Source of the DNA: Brachypodium distachyon
Taxonomy: Eukaryota; Streptophyta; Magnoliopsida; Poales; Poaceae
Direction: 5' to 3'
Length of the DNA stretch: 64,000 nucleotides
NCBI RefSeq assembly: GCF_000005505.3
Contig: NC_016134.3
Coordinates: 31,930,150 to 31,994,149, forward strand
Under the pieces are notes generated by a model, which worked only from the letters and a program-made list of their open reading frames with translations, searched no databases and had not been told where the DNA came from. Position 1 is the stretch's first letter, and each line of letters begins with the position of its first letter. The position numbers and the translations under genes were made by a program. Shown in pieces: positions 35,401 to 46,928 of this stretch.

Positions 35401-38400
35401 TGGAATATGAATGTTCCAAAGAGCAGCCTGATAAACTGGGGTAATCCCCTGAAAATTAATCACAGCATAAAGAGATTAAGAGCTATACACTCTAGAGCTA
35501 TGCATTTGCCACATCATTTGATTAGGATCTGTATTCAGAGAAACACTAGACACAATCATTTCCAACTCTCTCCACTGATTCATCAAATGTGGAGAGAAAT
35601 TCCTTCTAAAGGAAAACTTTAGTTCCTGACCATCCCAGACATCAGCTATAGTGGCTATCTTTTCATTACACACATAATAAATCTCCCAAAATTGGATTGA
35701 TAAGCTGGAATTACCAACCACTGGTCTTCCCAGATCCTAATGAATCTACCATTACCAACCGTCCACTTATAGCTCAATTGAGCTGGTCTACAAGTCCATA
35801 CAATCCATTTCCAAAAGGGGGAAGCATTAATTGCTCTACAGGCAAAAACATTAGGCCTAGTATCATATTTGTAGTCACTTATTTCCTTCCATAATCTATG
35901 ACCATCCAGCTTGTATCTATTAATCCAAGAAGCGAAAAAGGAGATTAGGTATTCCTAAACCTCCAAATTCTTTTTTCATAGCTATTAACTAAATGGTAAT
36001 CCCTCCGATCCTAAATTCCTTGTCGTTGTTTTAGTTCTTGTCGTTGTTTTAGTTAAAATTTGAACTAAAACAACGACAAGAATTTAGGATCGGAGGAATA
36101 TTTCTTATGCCCCTCATAGTTATCCCAAAGGCAATGAACCATATGGGAGTTAATTGCATGAACAGCCCAAGCAGCGAATTTGATAAAGGACACGGTATAT
36201 GGGAATACTTGCTAAACAAGCTTTAATAAGAGTAATTTTTCCTCCATACGACAAAAGTCTGCCTCTCCAACCAGCAATTCTCTTGATAAGCGTACCAAGA
36301 ACTGGTTGGAGGTCTTCCTTTCTTAACTTGCTATGATGCAAAGGCTCCCCAGGATATTTGATAGGAAGAGTACTAATTTTACAGCCAAAAGTTTGAGCTA
36401 AAGCAGTGACTTCATCAGGTTCCAAATTAATAGGCACAATATCAGATTTGTTAAGAAATTTATTACCATTCCAGAAATGTGCTCATAAAGGGAACAGCCA
36501 TTTCAGGTTTTGAGCCATAGTTACATCATTCTTAAGAAAAATCAATGTGTCATCTGCATATTGCAGGCTAACCACCCCACCAGCTCTAAATTCTGGCAGA
36601 AGACCAGAGATCATATTATTTCTAACTGCTTTATTAAGTTTTCTTGTAAATACATCAGCAACCAAATTGAACAGGAGAGGCGACAGAGGGCCCTGCTGTC
36701 TAAGGCCTTTTCCTGACTCAAAGTGTTACTTTCCTGGTCATTAATTCTAACACCCACTAATCCCTTATGAATCAGGGTCTTTATTATTTGCCGCCAACAA
36801 GCCAACAGGGGCTAAATCCCCTCTGCATTAACATGGAATCCAGAAACTGCCACTCTACCCTGTCATATGCCTTTTCATAATCCAGTTTAAGAAAGATACC
36901 TTTTTCTTTCTTGCTGTGCGCCTCATGAATAATTTCATGGGCACTCACCACACTATCAAGAATGTATCTTCCTCTAATAGAAGCAGTTTGATTGCAGGAG
37001 ACAAGTCTCTCAGTACATGACCCAAGCTTGTTAGTACATCGCTTAGCAAAAATCTTAAGGCTACAGTTTGTAAGGGCAACAGGTCTATACTTTTCTTTAA
37101 AGATGTGGCATCAGCTTCCTTGGACATAATGGTTAACATAGCGAAGTTTAATCTGAATATATCCAGCTGATTGTTATCAAAGTCTCTAAACAGCTGAATC
37201 AGATCTAATTTGATGGTCTCCCAAAATTTCTGATAGAACATAAATGGGAGCCATCAGGCCCAGGGGCCCCTTCAGCATAAGAAGGGAAAACTGCCTCTTA
37301 TTTCCTCCTCAGTAAAAGGTCTATCAAGCATCTCATTCTCCTCAGAGGTCACTTTCCTCTGGCTCCCAGTTTTTTTTTGCTAGTTTAGTATCTCGTTTTT
37401 CCTCTTTACCAAATAGGTTTTTGTAAAAATCACTAGCAAGTTTAAGCATCTCAGCAGTATCATGTACAAGACCATCTGGCCCCTCTAATGAGGAAATCTT
37501 TTCTTTCTCCTCCTTTGATTAGCAACTGCATGAAAATAGCAGTGTTCTTATCTCCTTCCAGCAGGTCCCTCTCTTTGGATCTTTGTCTTGCTTTAATCTC
37601 TTCCTTTTTCCAGATGTCCTGGAGTTCTGTCTTAAGTAATTTAATTATTTCTTTGTCCTCAGGTTATAGGACCTGGGATTCAGACATTATATCTAACAGG
37701 TCATACTCAGAAATCAAGATTTTTTTTTCTTTTTATTTATCACTGCTTCAATATTGCAGCTCCATCTCTTCAGAAATTTCCTTAATCTCCTAATTTTATA
37801 TTGCCAGCAGTCTATTGGTTTCTGGCAGGGGCATAGTAAAAATCCAATTATCTGTAATAAGCTGTCTTCAACCTTCAATTTTATATTGCCAGCAGTCTAT
37901 TGATGAATCAGACCAGGGCTCTTATCAGTACTATGCCTAACTAGATTAAAATCACCCCCAATAAGCAGGGGGGGAGGAACAGCTAGTCCTTATGTCATAA
38001 AGTTCATCAATAAACTCCTGTTTGAACTCATCATATCTGAGCCATAGATAGCTACAAACGTCCAACAAAAGTTATCAGATTTATTCCTAATGGAACATTG
38101 AACAGCATTTCTAACCTCCCATCGGATAACATCATAAATGTCAGAATCTATGCCCACTAAGATCCCCCCGGCAGTCCCCACTTAAGGTAACCAATTCCAA
38201 ACAAAGGAACCAAATCTGGCTACTGCCAACAGAGAGCTAGGATTAAAATCCTGCTTCTTAGTTTCAGATAATGCAATGATATCAGGATGATGCATAAATA
38301 AAAAAAATCAGAAACAACTTTAAATTTACTGGGGTCATTTAAGCCCCTCACATTCCATATGATGCAAGTCATGGAGGATTTTCTCTACATATATGTTTTC

Positions 38401-41400
38401 TACTCATATTATTTTTCCTCAGATCCATAGTTTTCATGTCGTCGTCTAAACGTCGCCTAAACGACGCCAAGGCGTCCAGTCGCGCTGGACACGACGACTG
38501 GGAGCGACGCCCAGAAATTTTAAGTTAGGCGGGCGCCCAAGAAAAAAGAGCGACGCCCCACCCGCCTGTGCGTCGACTGGGGTGCTAGCGGCGCTCGCCC
38601 AGGCTGAATTGGCGGGAGTTTTGGGGGGAATCGGAGGGAGAGGGAGGGAATCGACGAATGCAGAAGAGAATCGAGCGGGATAGGGGAATCGATCACTGCA
38701 GAAGAGAATCGGGCGGGAGATAGGGGAATCGACCACTGCAGAAGAGAAGAAATTGAAGAAATTAACCACGACAGAAGAGAAACAGGCAGGAGGCAGAGGG
38801 AAGCTGAGGTGCTCCGCCGCCGCTGCCACCAAGCTTTCTCCGCTCTGCCTCCTTCCTCTTCTTCCTTCTCTTCCGCCTCCCTCCCCTTCTCCCTCTCGTG
38901 AATCGTGCCGCCCTCGCCCTTCTTCTCCTCCCTCTCGCACGCCTCCTCTGCTCCTCCCTCCGGTGTCGCCCCTTTGTTCTGCCCGACACCTCAAACCCTT
39001 TTGCTCTGCTTGCTGTGCTACGCTTTTGCTTGCTCTGTTTGCTGCTGTGTCTTATGTCCTTTGCTGGCTCCATTTTCTGCTCTGTTCTTATCTCCCCTCT
39101 TCTTATTTCCCCTTTGGTTCTGTTGTTAATTAATCAATAGTTGATCACCTGATTGGCATGTGGTTTTGTTGCTAATCAAGCAATTGAATGGCCTTGGCTG
39201 TTTGAAACTAGATTTTGGGAATTGATACTTGGTTAATTTGCTATATGTAGTTGTTATTTATGTTGGTAAATCTGCTAATTTGCTCTCATATGAGGTATAA
39301 TTTCATATCTCCTATCATATTATGTATTATTTATTATTATTACGCCCAACGCCCAGTTGTCGCCATAGCGGGCGACATGTCGACATGTCGACTCAACTCC
39401 TCGACTCGACTTGGCGACATGAAAACCATGCTCAGATCATAGTAGATCTCATCCTCTCGATCCTCCATTTCAGAATCACTAGATAAATGTTCCACAGGGC
39501 TAGTGCCCAAATGTTCATCACATTCCTCAGTATCTTCTAAAATGTCTTCTAAAGTAATGTCAATATCACTAGGAAGGAAAACATCTGTCTGTTCTCTAAA
39601 TTGAGCCAATCTTTTATTCTCTATTACTTTAACCTGGTTGAATGGGACACCTCCTCTCCATCAGAATCAATCACATTGGCACTGACCAAAATGAGATCAG
39701 CAGCATTTTTATGAGGCCTATTGTTTGATCCAATAGGTGGGGTCTGAAAAGAATTCTTCCCTATCTCTCTACCCTTCGGAAGATCTTCAATCTCATCATC
39801 TAGTAGCTCATCATCTTTCTTGTCTAGATCCTCTTCCCTTTTATCTGACTCATCAGCATCCTCCTCATCTTGAAAGGCCAACACCTCAGATAGATCCACA
39901 CCATCAAGTTCCATCTTAAATAAAATCAAATAAAATTTCTTCTCATCCTCCTCACCTTAAGTTCAACCTTAAATTCTATCTGATTTTTCAAGTGTATTAT
40001 CTGGTTCTGTATATTGTCAAACTCCTAAAACAGTCCAGTATGCAATAGTGATCCATATTCAAATATAGAACTTTCAAGCCTATGAATTCGCAACTAGATC
40101 ACTAAATGTGGTCTAGGAAGCATGTCTTTGGTATCAAGTCTGTTGATAAAAAGAGGCCAAGCAAAGGCTTTCAGCTTGTTGGAGCATTTTGATTTCGATT
40201 TCCATCTCCAATTAAGAGCACAAGACTGTTGGATATGTTGAAAGTAGCTTGCGTAGATAACATCTAGAGGAATAAAATTCTCCCCACTGCGTTTCTTTTA
40301 TCAATATTTTTGTTGCGGACAAGATGAAGCTTAAGATAATCTTCTCCTGCCGATTATTGAAATTCTTACATATGCTCTTTTCAGGGTCTAAATATTTTTA
40401 GGTTTGCAAACCGCATACCACTTCTTTTTGAACAAGGTGCTGATGTCATCACAAGAACTGCTCTAAAAAGGATCAAGTAAGTATATGCTGTAGTACTCCT
40501 ATTGTAGTTCAGATGTTTTTATCTCTTTCATAACTCTTGCTTTTCCTGCTTCTCTTAGTTGGAGCAGCTACAAAATTAATCAGCAGCAGGACAAGATCGG
40601 CGTCTTTGTGAGCATTGTCAGTACAAAGATACCTTTTAAAGGAACGGGTAAAGAATATATTGGAGATGATATAACCGAGATAGCATCTGCTGTTAAGGTA
40701 CATTTGAACTTTCCTTATTTACTGTCTTTGTATGATCATGAACTCATCTCATTTCAATCATCTTGCACCTTTAGTCAGCCCTTAAGCAGTGCTGTCTCCA
40801 ACTGAAGTCAAAGATAGTGAAGAGGCTTCAAGCTCGTGAAAGGCAAGACAGGAAAAGGAACTTGAACAAGTAACTCCTCTGCTAAAAGTCCACACTCGAT
40901 GTTCTTTTGGGAACTGATGAGGTTTATTATTAGCATGTATTTGTTATCGTTATTGTTTCGAATCGGTGAATTTGCTGAATTACACATTCTGTAATCCTTC
41001 TTGAATGTTGATGTTGGTTAACATGATGATATTGCATACGTTTAGCATCACATTTGGAACTTGGGGAACTAAATCTGTTTCTCCTCAATAGTCCTTAGCA
41101 ATATTCGTATAAAAGCTAGATTGGGATAATATTCATCGAGATACTTTTTTATGAACATGCTTTATCGCACAGATACCAGATACTACAGAACCAGACACTG
41201 CCTTATCTTATTCTAATGATTTCCAATATGCAGATACATTCCTGATGTTGCAAGGGCAATTATGGAGACTCTGGGAGAGATTGCAGATGAGTCTCCCCCC
41301 AAGAGGCCCCGGTATGACAAGGAAGATGAGGAACTTCTTGAGAAAGTAAATTCGGAGGAGGTGACAGAAATGACTTTTAGAGACTGCTTAACTCAGCATG

Positions 41401-41729
41401 TTGAACAGGTATGTAGAAAGTTGACACTATTTACAGCAATGCCCAGTCATAGCATCTTTTAATGGACAATCACTATTCCTAACTCGAAGGAAGCTACTTT
41501 AGGGTGTTTTACATTATCTTTCCATTGGTTCTCCATTTGTTATTGCAAACTGATTTTGTTGGTTCCAAATTTAAACTACGAGGTTGACTATGAAATGGCA
41601 CTGGAGTATGCCATGCAAAGTGGTGTAAGCGAAGGGCCTCGAGAAGCAATCTACCTTAACTCTCTTGAAGGATCTTACAAATCCGTTGATTTCCAGAGCC
41701 CCACTTTTGTGTTTAGGTTCATCCCATGA
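29497..41729 (+). CDS. TOP6B: DNA topoisomerase VI subunit B, 19 exons, 688 aa
   Basis: Exons: 29497-29638, 29758-29810, 30086-30183, 30273-30378, 30584-30718, 30805-30856, 30956-31020, 31804-31910, 32125-32227, 32310-32395, 32469-32665, 33058-33173, 33285-33370, 33462-33534, 40385-40476, 40559-40697, 40775-40869, 41234-41408, 41583-41729. All are GT-AG and in frame, giving 688 residues against about 670-680 in other plants. The GHKL ATPase has the N box LRELVENALD (Glu76, Asn80, Asp83), DNGRGM (179-184) and the lid RGKFGLGAKM (208-217); H2TH and transducer regions follow, ending FRFIP. With the Spo11-like TOP6A, ATP-driven dimerisation passes one DNA duplex through another in the nucleus; plant mutants fail to endoreduplicate. 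The N-terminal 45 residues are low-complexity Lys/Ala. No internal stop is present. Intron 14 is 6,850 bp, swollen by LINE remnants. Confidence 0.96.
31944..32029. repeat. Stowaway-like MITE in TOP6B intron 8
   Basis: TACTCTCTCCATTCCTAAAT at the left pairs with ATTTAGGAACGGAGGTAGTA at the right, leaving a small loop around GACTTAGGACAAAG. The termini begin and end with TA, as expected for the TA target duplication of Stowaway elements. Confidence 0.8.
34310..34735 (-). mobile_element. LINE 3'-end fragment in TOP6B intron 14
   Basis: The minus frame 34727-34500 contains AMLWNIWKFRNDMVF, the motif that follows the zf-RVT zinc finger at the C-terminus of plant LINE ORF2 proteins. The sequence continues to about 34310 as a likely 3' UTR. 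It differs from the LINE to its right and appears to be a separate, heavily 5'-truncated copy. Confidence 0.65.
34998..35070. repeat. Short Stowaway-like hairpin element
   Basis: CTCCCTCCTGCTGGAATTAC and the inverse GTAATTCCGGCCGGAGGGAG form an almost perfect hairpin around ACAGATTTGTACTAAATGT. It lies between two LINE fragments in intron 14 of TOP6B. Confidence 0.8.
36001..36096. repeat. Stowaway-like MITE inside the intron 14 LINE
   Basis: CCCTCCGATCCTAAATTCCT opens and AGAATTTAGGATCGGAGG closes the hairpin. The left arm carries an internal duplication: CTTGTCGTTGTTTTAGTT occurs twice in a row. The element interrupts the LINE reverse transcriptase region. Confidence 0.8.
38426..39430. mobile_element. 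Non-autonomous hAT element, 1005 bp, 8-bp TSD
   Basis: The 16-bp ends CATAGTTTTCATGTCG and (inverted) CATGGTTTTCATGTCG differ at one base, and an 8-bp direct repeat CTCAGATC flanks them (38418-38425 and 39431-39438). That is the hAT target size. Further inverted segments rich in GTCG/CGAC lie inside both ends. The centre (38700-39130) has CT-rich, TC-repeat sequence with long open frames of low complexity and no transposase, so the element needs an outside enzyme. It inserted into the end of LINE ORF1. Confidence 0.9.
40060..40300 (-). mobile_element. LINE zf-RVT scrap near the end of TOP6B intron 14
   Basis: On the minus strand about 40235-40130 reads like the zf-RVT core of a plant LINE (KAFAWPLFINRLDTKDML), with stops soon after. 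It may be the displaced 3' part of another copy. Confidence 0.5.
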
Positions 41730-41984
41730 GAAGGGACACCAATCCACACTTCGGTCTGTTCACAAGCTGATTGACAGTGTTGCATTTGCCGATGAGCAAT
41801 GTGTAAAACCCACCTTAGAAGCTGCGTTGTTGTGACTTTATGATGTTATAGAAACTGCTGAATTGTTTCTTGTCCTGGTCGCAATGCCTCTGCTATCTAC
41901 ACCCCATTGTACCTGAGGTGTCATCGACTGCTAGTCGTGCTGATCATGTGTCAAGTTGCTACGCAAATGGAGACCATGGCACTC

Positions 41985-43745
41985 ATTCAGGCTATCTATC
42001 TAGCACAGCAGCAGAGTGTTGTCCGTATTATCTTTGCTACCGACTACAGCAAGCTGAAACGGGCAATGTAATCTCCTAACTACGATCAGGCGGATTTAAC
42101 CATTTAGGTATCCTGTCTTGTCATGAGAATTTTTTCTCGTTGACAACTTCTATCGAGTCTCATGTATTATCAAGGACGTACTCCCTCCGATCAATAAATG
42201 TCCATAACATATCTGATCATGTTTTAGCATCATTGGATGCTGGAAACAGCATATGGTGTGGTGACTGCTTGATCGATTTTCTGAATAATTTAACCTGTAT
42301 AGTGGTCGCGATTTAGTGGTGTCTTGATGTGATAAAAGCACACAACTTCAATTGATAAATTTTAGAAATACATCACTGAAATTAAAATCATGGTATTACT
42401 AAAATATTTTAAAACGGAGATTTGATCCCGTGGCTTCTGTTGGAGATATGTATTTCATTGGTCGGCCTTAAGATAGCGATGGATACTCAAAAAGTAGATA
42501 TCTATGGATATCCAGCCCATGGATCGCGGATATGTAGCGTGATCTCGCTTCATGGAAACTCGCATAACGGGCATGGATAGCACATTTAATTCATGGATAT
42601 CTATGGATACCTGGTATTTAATAAAATAAATAAATTATTGGCATGGGAGTCCACATTTTAGCTATATGACTCATATAAATAGTTCTCCTTCCCCCTCAAC
42701 CCCTATCCTAACTCGTTTGGCAATACTTAAATGACATGCTAGTGACAACCCTCTTATAAGAGCTATGTCGGAGTCAATGAGAGTGAAGTTTGAGAATTAT
42801 TGGACAGATGTTCATGGTCTTATGGCTATTGCAACCATTCTAGATCCATGATATAAACTGCATATTTTAGAGGCTTTATAACGGTCTTTATATAGATATG
42901 GCCATATGGCTGTTTTTAAGTCATTTTATGTTTGATCCATGGATCTCCATGTATACTGGATACCCGGTGGCCGGTGGATATGGATATGGATATTGTTTTG
43001 GATCCACGGATACTTTTGTAGATGGATACCGGATTTGGAGATGGATGTGGATATGAGTATGGATTTGGTTCGCCCGTCCAGACCCGCCCCATTGCTATCC
43101 TGAGGTCGGCCTTTCATTTGTTCTAGGATCTGCACCCATGAGACCATAGGTTTGACTGGTGGTTACGAAGCTAAGAAAAAAAATCAAACTGACTTTGTCC
43201 TGTAGCTTCATAAATTTGTAACAGCTTTGAAAGCTTGTTCAAATAGGACAAAATACAACAAATCATGTGCATGAAAAGTTCAAAAGAATGAAAGAAAGTT
43301 CATACATTTGTTTCGCACAGTTATCCAGAAAGTTTCATAAATATTTTTGGTCGAGTTTGGTAGTGTTACAGTCAAGTTTCGTTGGGGTTTCACTCAAGTT
43401 TCAGTCCATTCATTCTAACAAATTTTTTAATGTGTCCTCTCGTTTCACACAATTTTTTGAAGAATTACATAAATACTTAAGTTGAGTTTCATATGTGTGT
43501 CAATCAGTTTCACCAAGGTTTTATGATTTTCATAGAAATTTCTTACGGGTTTCAATGGGGTTTCATAGTGTATTCGAGTTTTATAGATGTTTCGGAGACC
43601 GTTGTTATAACCCAGTAAAACCAAATGACACATCGGTGATTCACCCGAATTAAACCCCATTAAACCCCAACCGGAATCTTTAGTAAAATCATGAAACACT
43701 GGTGCGGGAATAAAATGAAACCTCCATCATCAGTAGATTGGTTTC
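41985..43745. repeat. Duplicated segment, unit 1 (3' flank of TOP6B)
   Basis: Starting near AGCAGAGTGTTG at about 42008, this unit shares its order of short matches with 43795-44765: GAAACGGGCA-TG-AATCTCCTA, CATGTTTTAGCA, GGATGCTGG, GATTTGATC, TAAATTTGTAAC and TTTGAAAGCTTGTTCAAATA. It begins in the likely 3' UTR of TOP6B. It is interrupted by a hAT element at 42469-43103 that unit 2 lacks, so its own length is about 1.1 kb. Confidence 0.65.
42469..43103 (+). mobile_element. hAT-derived element with a transposase scrap, 635 bp
   Basis: The ends TAAGATAGCGATGG and (inverted) TCAGGATAGCAATGG are imperfect inverted repeats. GGTCGGCCT, repeated at 42460-42468 and 43104-43112, is the target duplication (8 or 9 bp; the border is ambiguous by one base). 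Inside, 42764-42870 encodes VKFENYWTDVHGLMAIATIL and DP, then a stop where hAT transposases of the RICESLEEPER type read DPRYK. The subterminal regions are full of GGATAT/ATATCC repeats. It is a deletion derivative that cannot make transposase. Confidence 0.8.
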
Positions 43746-43794
43746 GGATAGTATTGTAAACGTTTCAGTTGAGCTTCAAAAGTTCATCTAGCAG

Positions 43795-44765
43795 AACAGC
43801 AGAGTGTTGGGCTGTTCGCTGTGTTATCTTTTCTACCCACTGCATCATGCTGAAACAGGCATTGGAATCTCCTAGCTTCCATCGGATGGAACGTTCTCAC
43901 ATCGACTTCTTTTATTGAGTATCCTGTGGTGTATGGGCGTGTAATATACTTGCTCATGTTTTAGCAGCCTTGGGTGCTGGCGAAATCTACCAAAACTGCT
44001 TATGCTGTGGTGTAAGGTTGGGTGTCTTAATGGATCCGGGTTCCATTACTAGAACACAAAATTTGATTGTTAACATTTTACAAACATGTTAGTCAATAAC
44101 ATAAAATAATAGTAAAATTTGTTTTTCAAACAAAAGTGACAAGATTTGATCAAGTGGCTTCTCCATCGGGGAAACACATTTCATGGATCAGTCTACTGTT
44201 AGTTTTGGGATTTGCACCTGTGGAACCATATTATTGTGTCTCGTGAGTATGTCCTTGTGTATTTTCTAGGTTGTCTGACCAAGATTCTGAGCACTTGTGT
44301 GGGTCCCTTTAAAAGTTTGTACCTCCCTTATTCATCTTTCATTCCGCTGAACACTTCATAAATTTGTAACAATTTGAAAGCTTATTGAAATAATACGAAA
44401 TAACGACAAGACATTTTCAGAATAAGTTTGAAAGAATGGAAATTAATTTCATAAATTTATATCAAACCACTCCTCATTCCCTCACTGATTTTTCAATGGT
44501 TCCACTCTTGTTTCATACAATATTGGGAAGAGTTTCGTAAATGTTATAGTCGAGCTGCATATTTTCAGTTAGTTTCACTAAGGTTTCAGGATGTTCATAT
44601 AATATTTTTACTGGTTTTAGTGGGGTTCTATAGTGCATTCAAGTTATGTGTTAATATTTTAGAAACCACTATGAAACCCAAGTGAGCCTTAGTGAAACCC
44701 AAACAAAACCTTCATAAGAATCACAAAACTTTGGTGCCAAAATAATATAAAACCATGCAAATACC
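43795..44765. repeat. Duplicated segment, unit 2
   Basis: Diverged tandem copy of unit 1, beginning AACAGCAGAGTGTTGGGCTG and ending near 44765. It lacks the hAT insertion. In both units the second half is rich in GTTTCA/GGTTTCA and TTCATAAAT motifs, giving many short direct repeats. No coding frame is supported. Confidence 0.65.
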
Positions 44766-44929
44766 AAGTACTTCCATTTGTGGGCAACAGTCTAGGAGGA
44801 AGAATTTCATCCATATCTAGGCACGGCGCCCTCCTCCACCCCCCCATCCCCCACACTCCATTCGTCTCGTCTTAGACCAAGAGGATCTCGGCTTGGAGGA
44901 GATTCATGCTCATTTTCTTCCTCCCTGCG

Positions 44930-46200
<1,271 letters not shown>

Positions 46201-46928
46201 TAACTGATGGTGTGCTGTGGATGGGGATCCCCTCAAGGAACGCTTCGTGAGCCTCTTTGCCATTGCTACCAAGAAGGAAGTATGCTCAGTTCAGAAGGAG
46301 TTCTAGTGTAGTAGGAGTTTGATATGTTCCCTCAGTAGAATCTCGATTACCATCTATATTAAGGACTTCATCACCCTTTGCGGAATTTTACAGGAGTTCA
46401 TCTTGGTGGTTGAGTCTGAGGATACAGTTTTCTAGAGGTGTACTATATGTCTGGATTAATTTGGGGGTTTTGACATATTGGCTCAATTCAGGGGATCCGC
46501 TATTTTGGCATTGCGAAGATCTACAAGACGGATGTGGTTTTGTTTTAAAGATCTCACATGAATCACAAATATTCAAATGGATTATAAACCAAACTTCTAT
46601 TTTGACATGTATAAACCAGAGTTTTGGTTAAAGATATACCGGCCGGGCATTTAAACTCTTAAAAAAATAGTTTTGGTACGGAGAGATTTATCGTAGTGAC
46701 CTCACACTGGACGGTGTATTCAGAAATCAAGGTCTTTTTCTATTGCAATTCATGTGTTGCTTCGAAAAAGTAACCCAAGGGAAAAAAATCTCCTTGAACA
46801 AATAACAAATAGGGGGGACTAGAAGGAAAGACACACGCGAGGAGTCGTCATCATTCAGATCTGATTCAGCGGCAGTCTGCTTGCCGTTCTCTTCACTTAG
46901 CTCCGGATTCCAAAGAGAACCAGGATCA

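Larger units (their letters stand above)
35100..39930 (-). mobile_element. Minus-strand LINE (ORF1 end, endonuclease, RT, zf-RVT) with a hAT insertion
   Basis: Read on the minus strand: 39929-39439 is an acidic ORF1 tail; 38372 begins ORF2 with MTCIIWNVRGLND, the usual start of an AP-type endonuclease; 38181-37990 continues the endonuclease (GGILVGIDSDIYDV, CWTFVAIYG). RT pieces include LQYADDTLIFL at 36573 and IKYPGEPLHHSKLRK at 36370. The zinc-binding MCVEEESVTHLFFEC lies at 35300. Many frameshifts and stops show it is dead. A hAT element at 38426-39430 splits the ORF1 end, and a Stowaway-like MITE sits at 36001-36096. Confidence 0.85.
33535..40384 (+). other. TOP6B intron 14, 6.85 kb, transposon-laden
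   Basis: The donor CAA/GTAAGT and acceptor TTTTCAG/G join GGKDVKQ to GLNIFRFANR, the continuous sequence of the transducer domain, so this is one intron despite its size. The other TOP6B introns are roughly 70-800 bases. Inside are, in order, unassigned AT-rich sequence (33535-34300), a LINE 3' fragment, a MITE, a longer minus-strand LINE with a MITE and a hAT inside it, and another LINE scrap. Confidence 0.92.

Noticed and set aside
36800..37900. Additional RT-like and structural open frames in intron 14
   Set aside because: Short frames on both strands over a decayed LINE; merged into the LINE call because they cannot be resolved into separate features.
38446..39140. Open frames of up to 182 codons in the hAT element at 38.4-39.4 kb
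   Set aside because: They arise from TC- and GGA-rich low-complexity sequence and contain no transposase motif; the element ends and target duplication explain the region.
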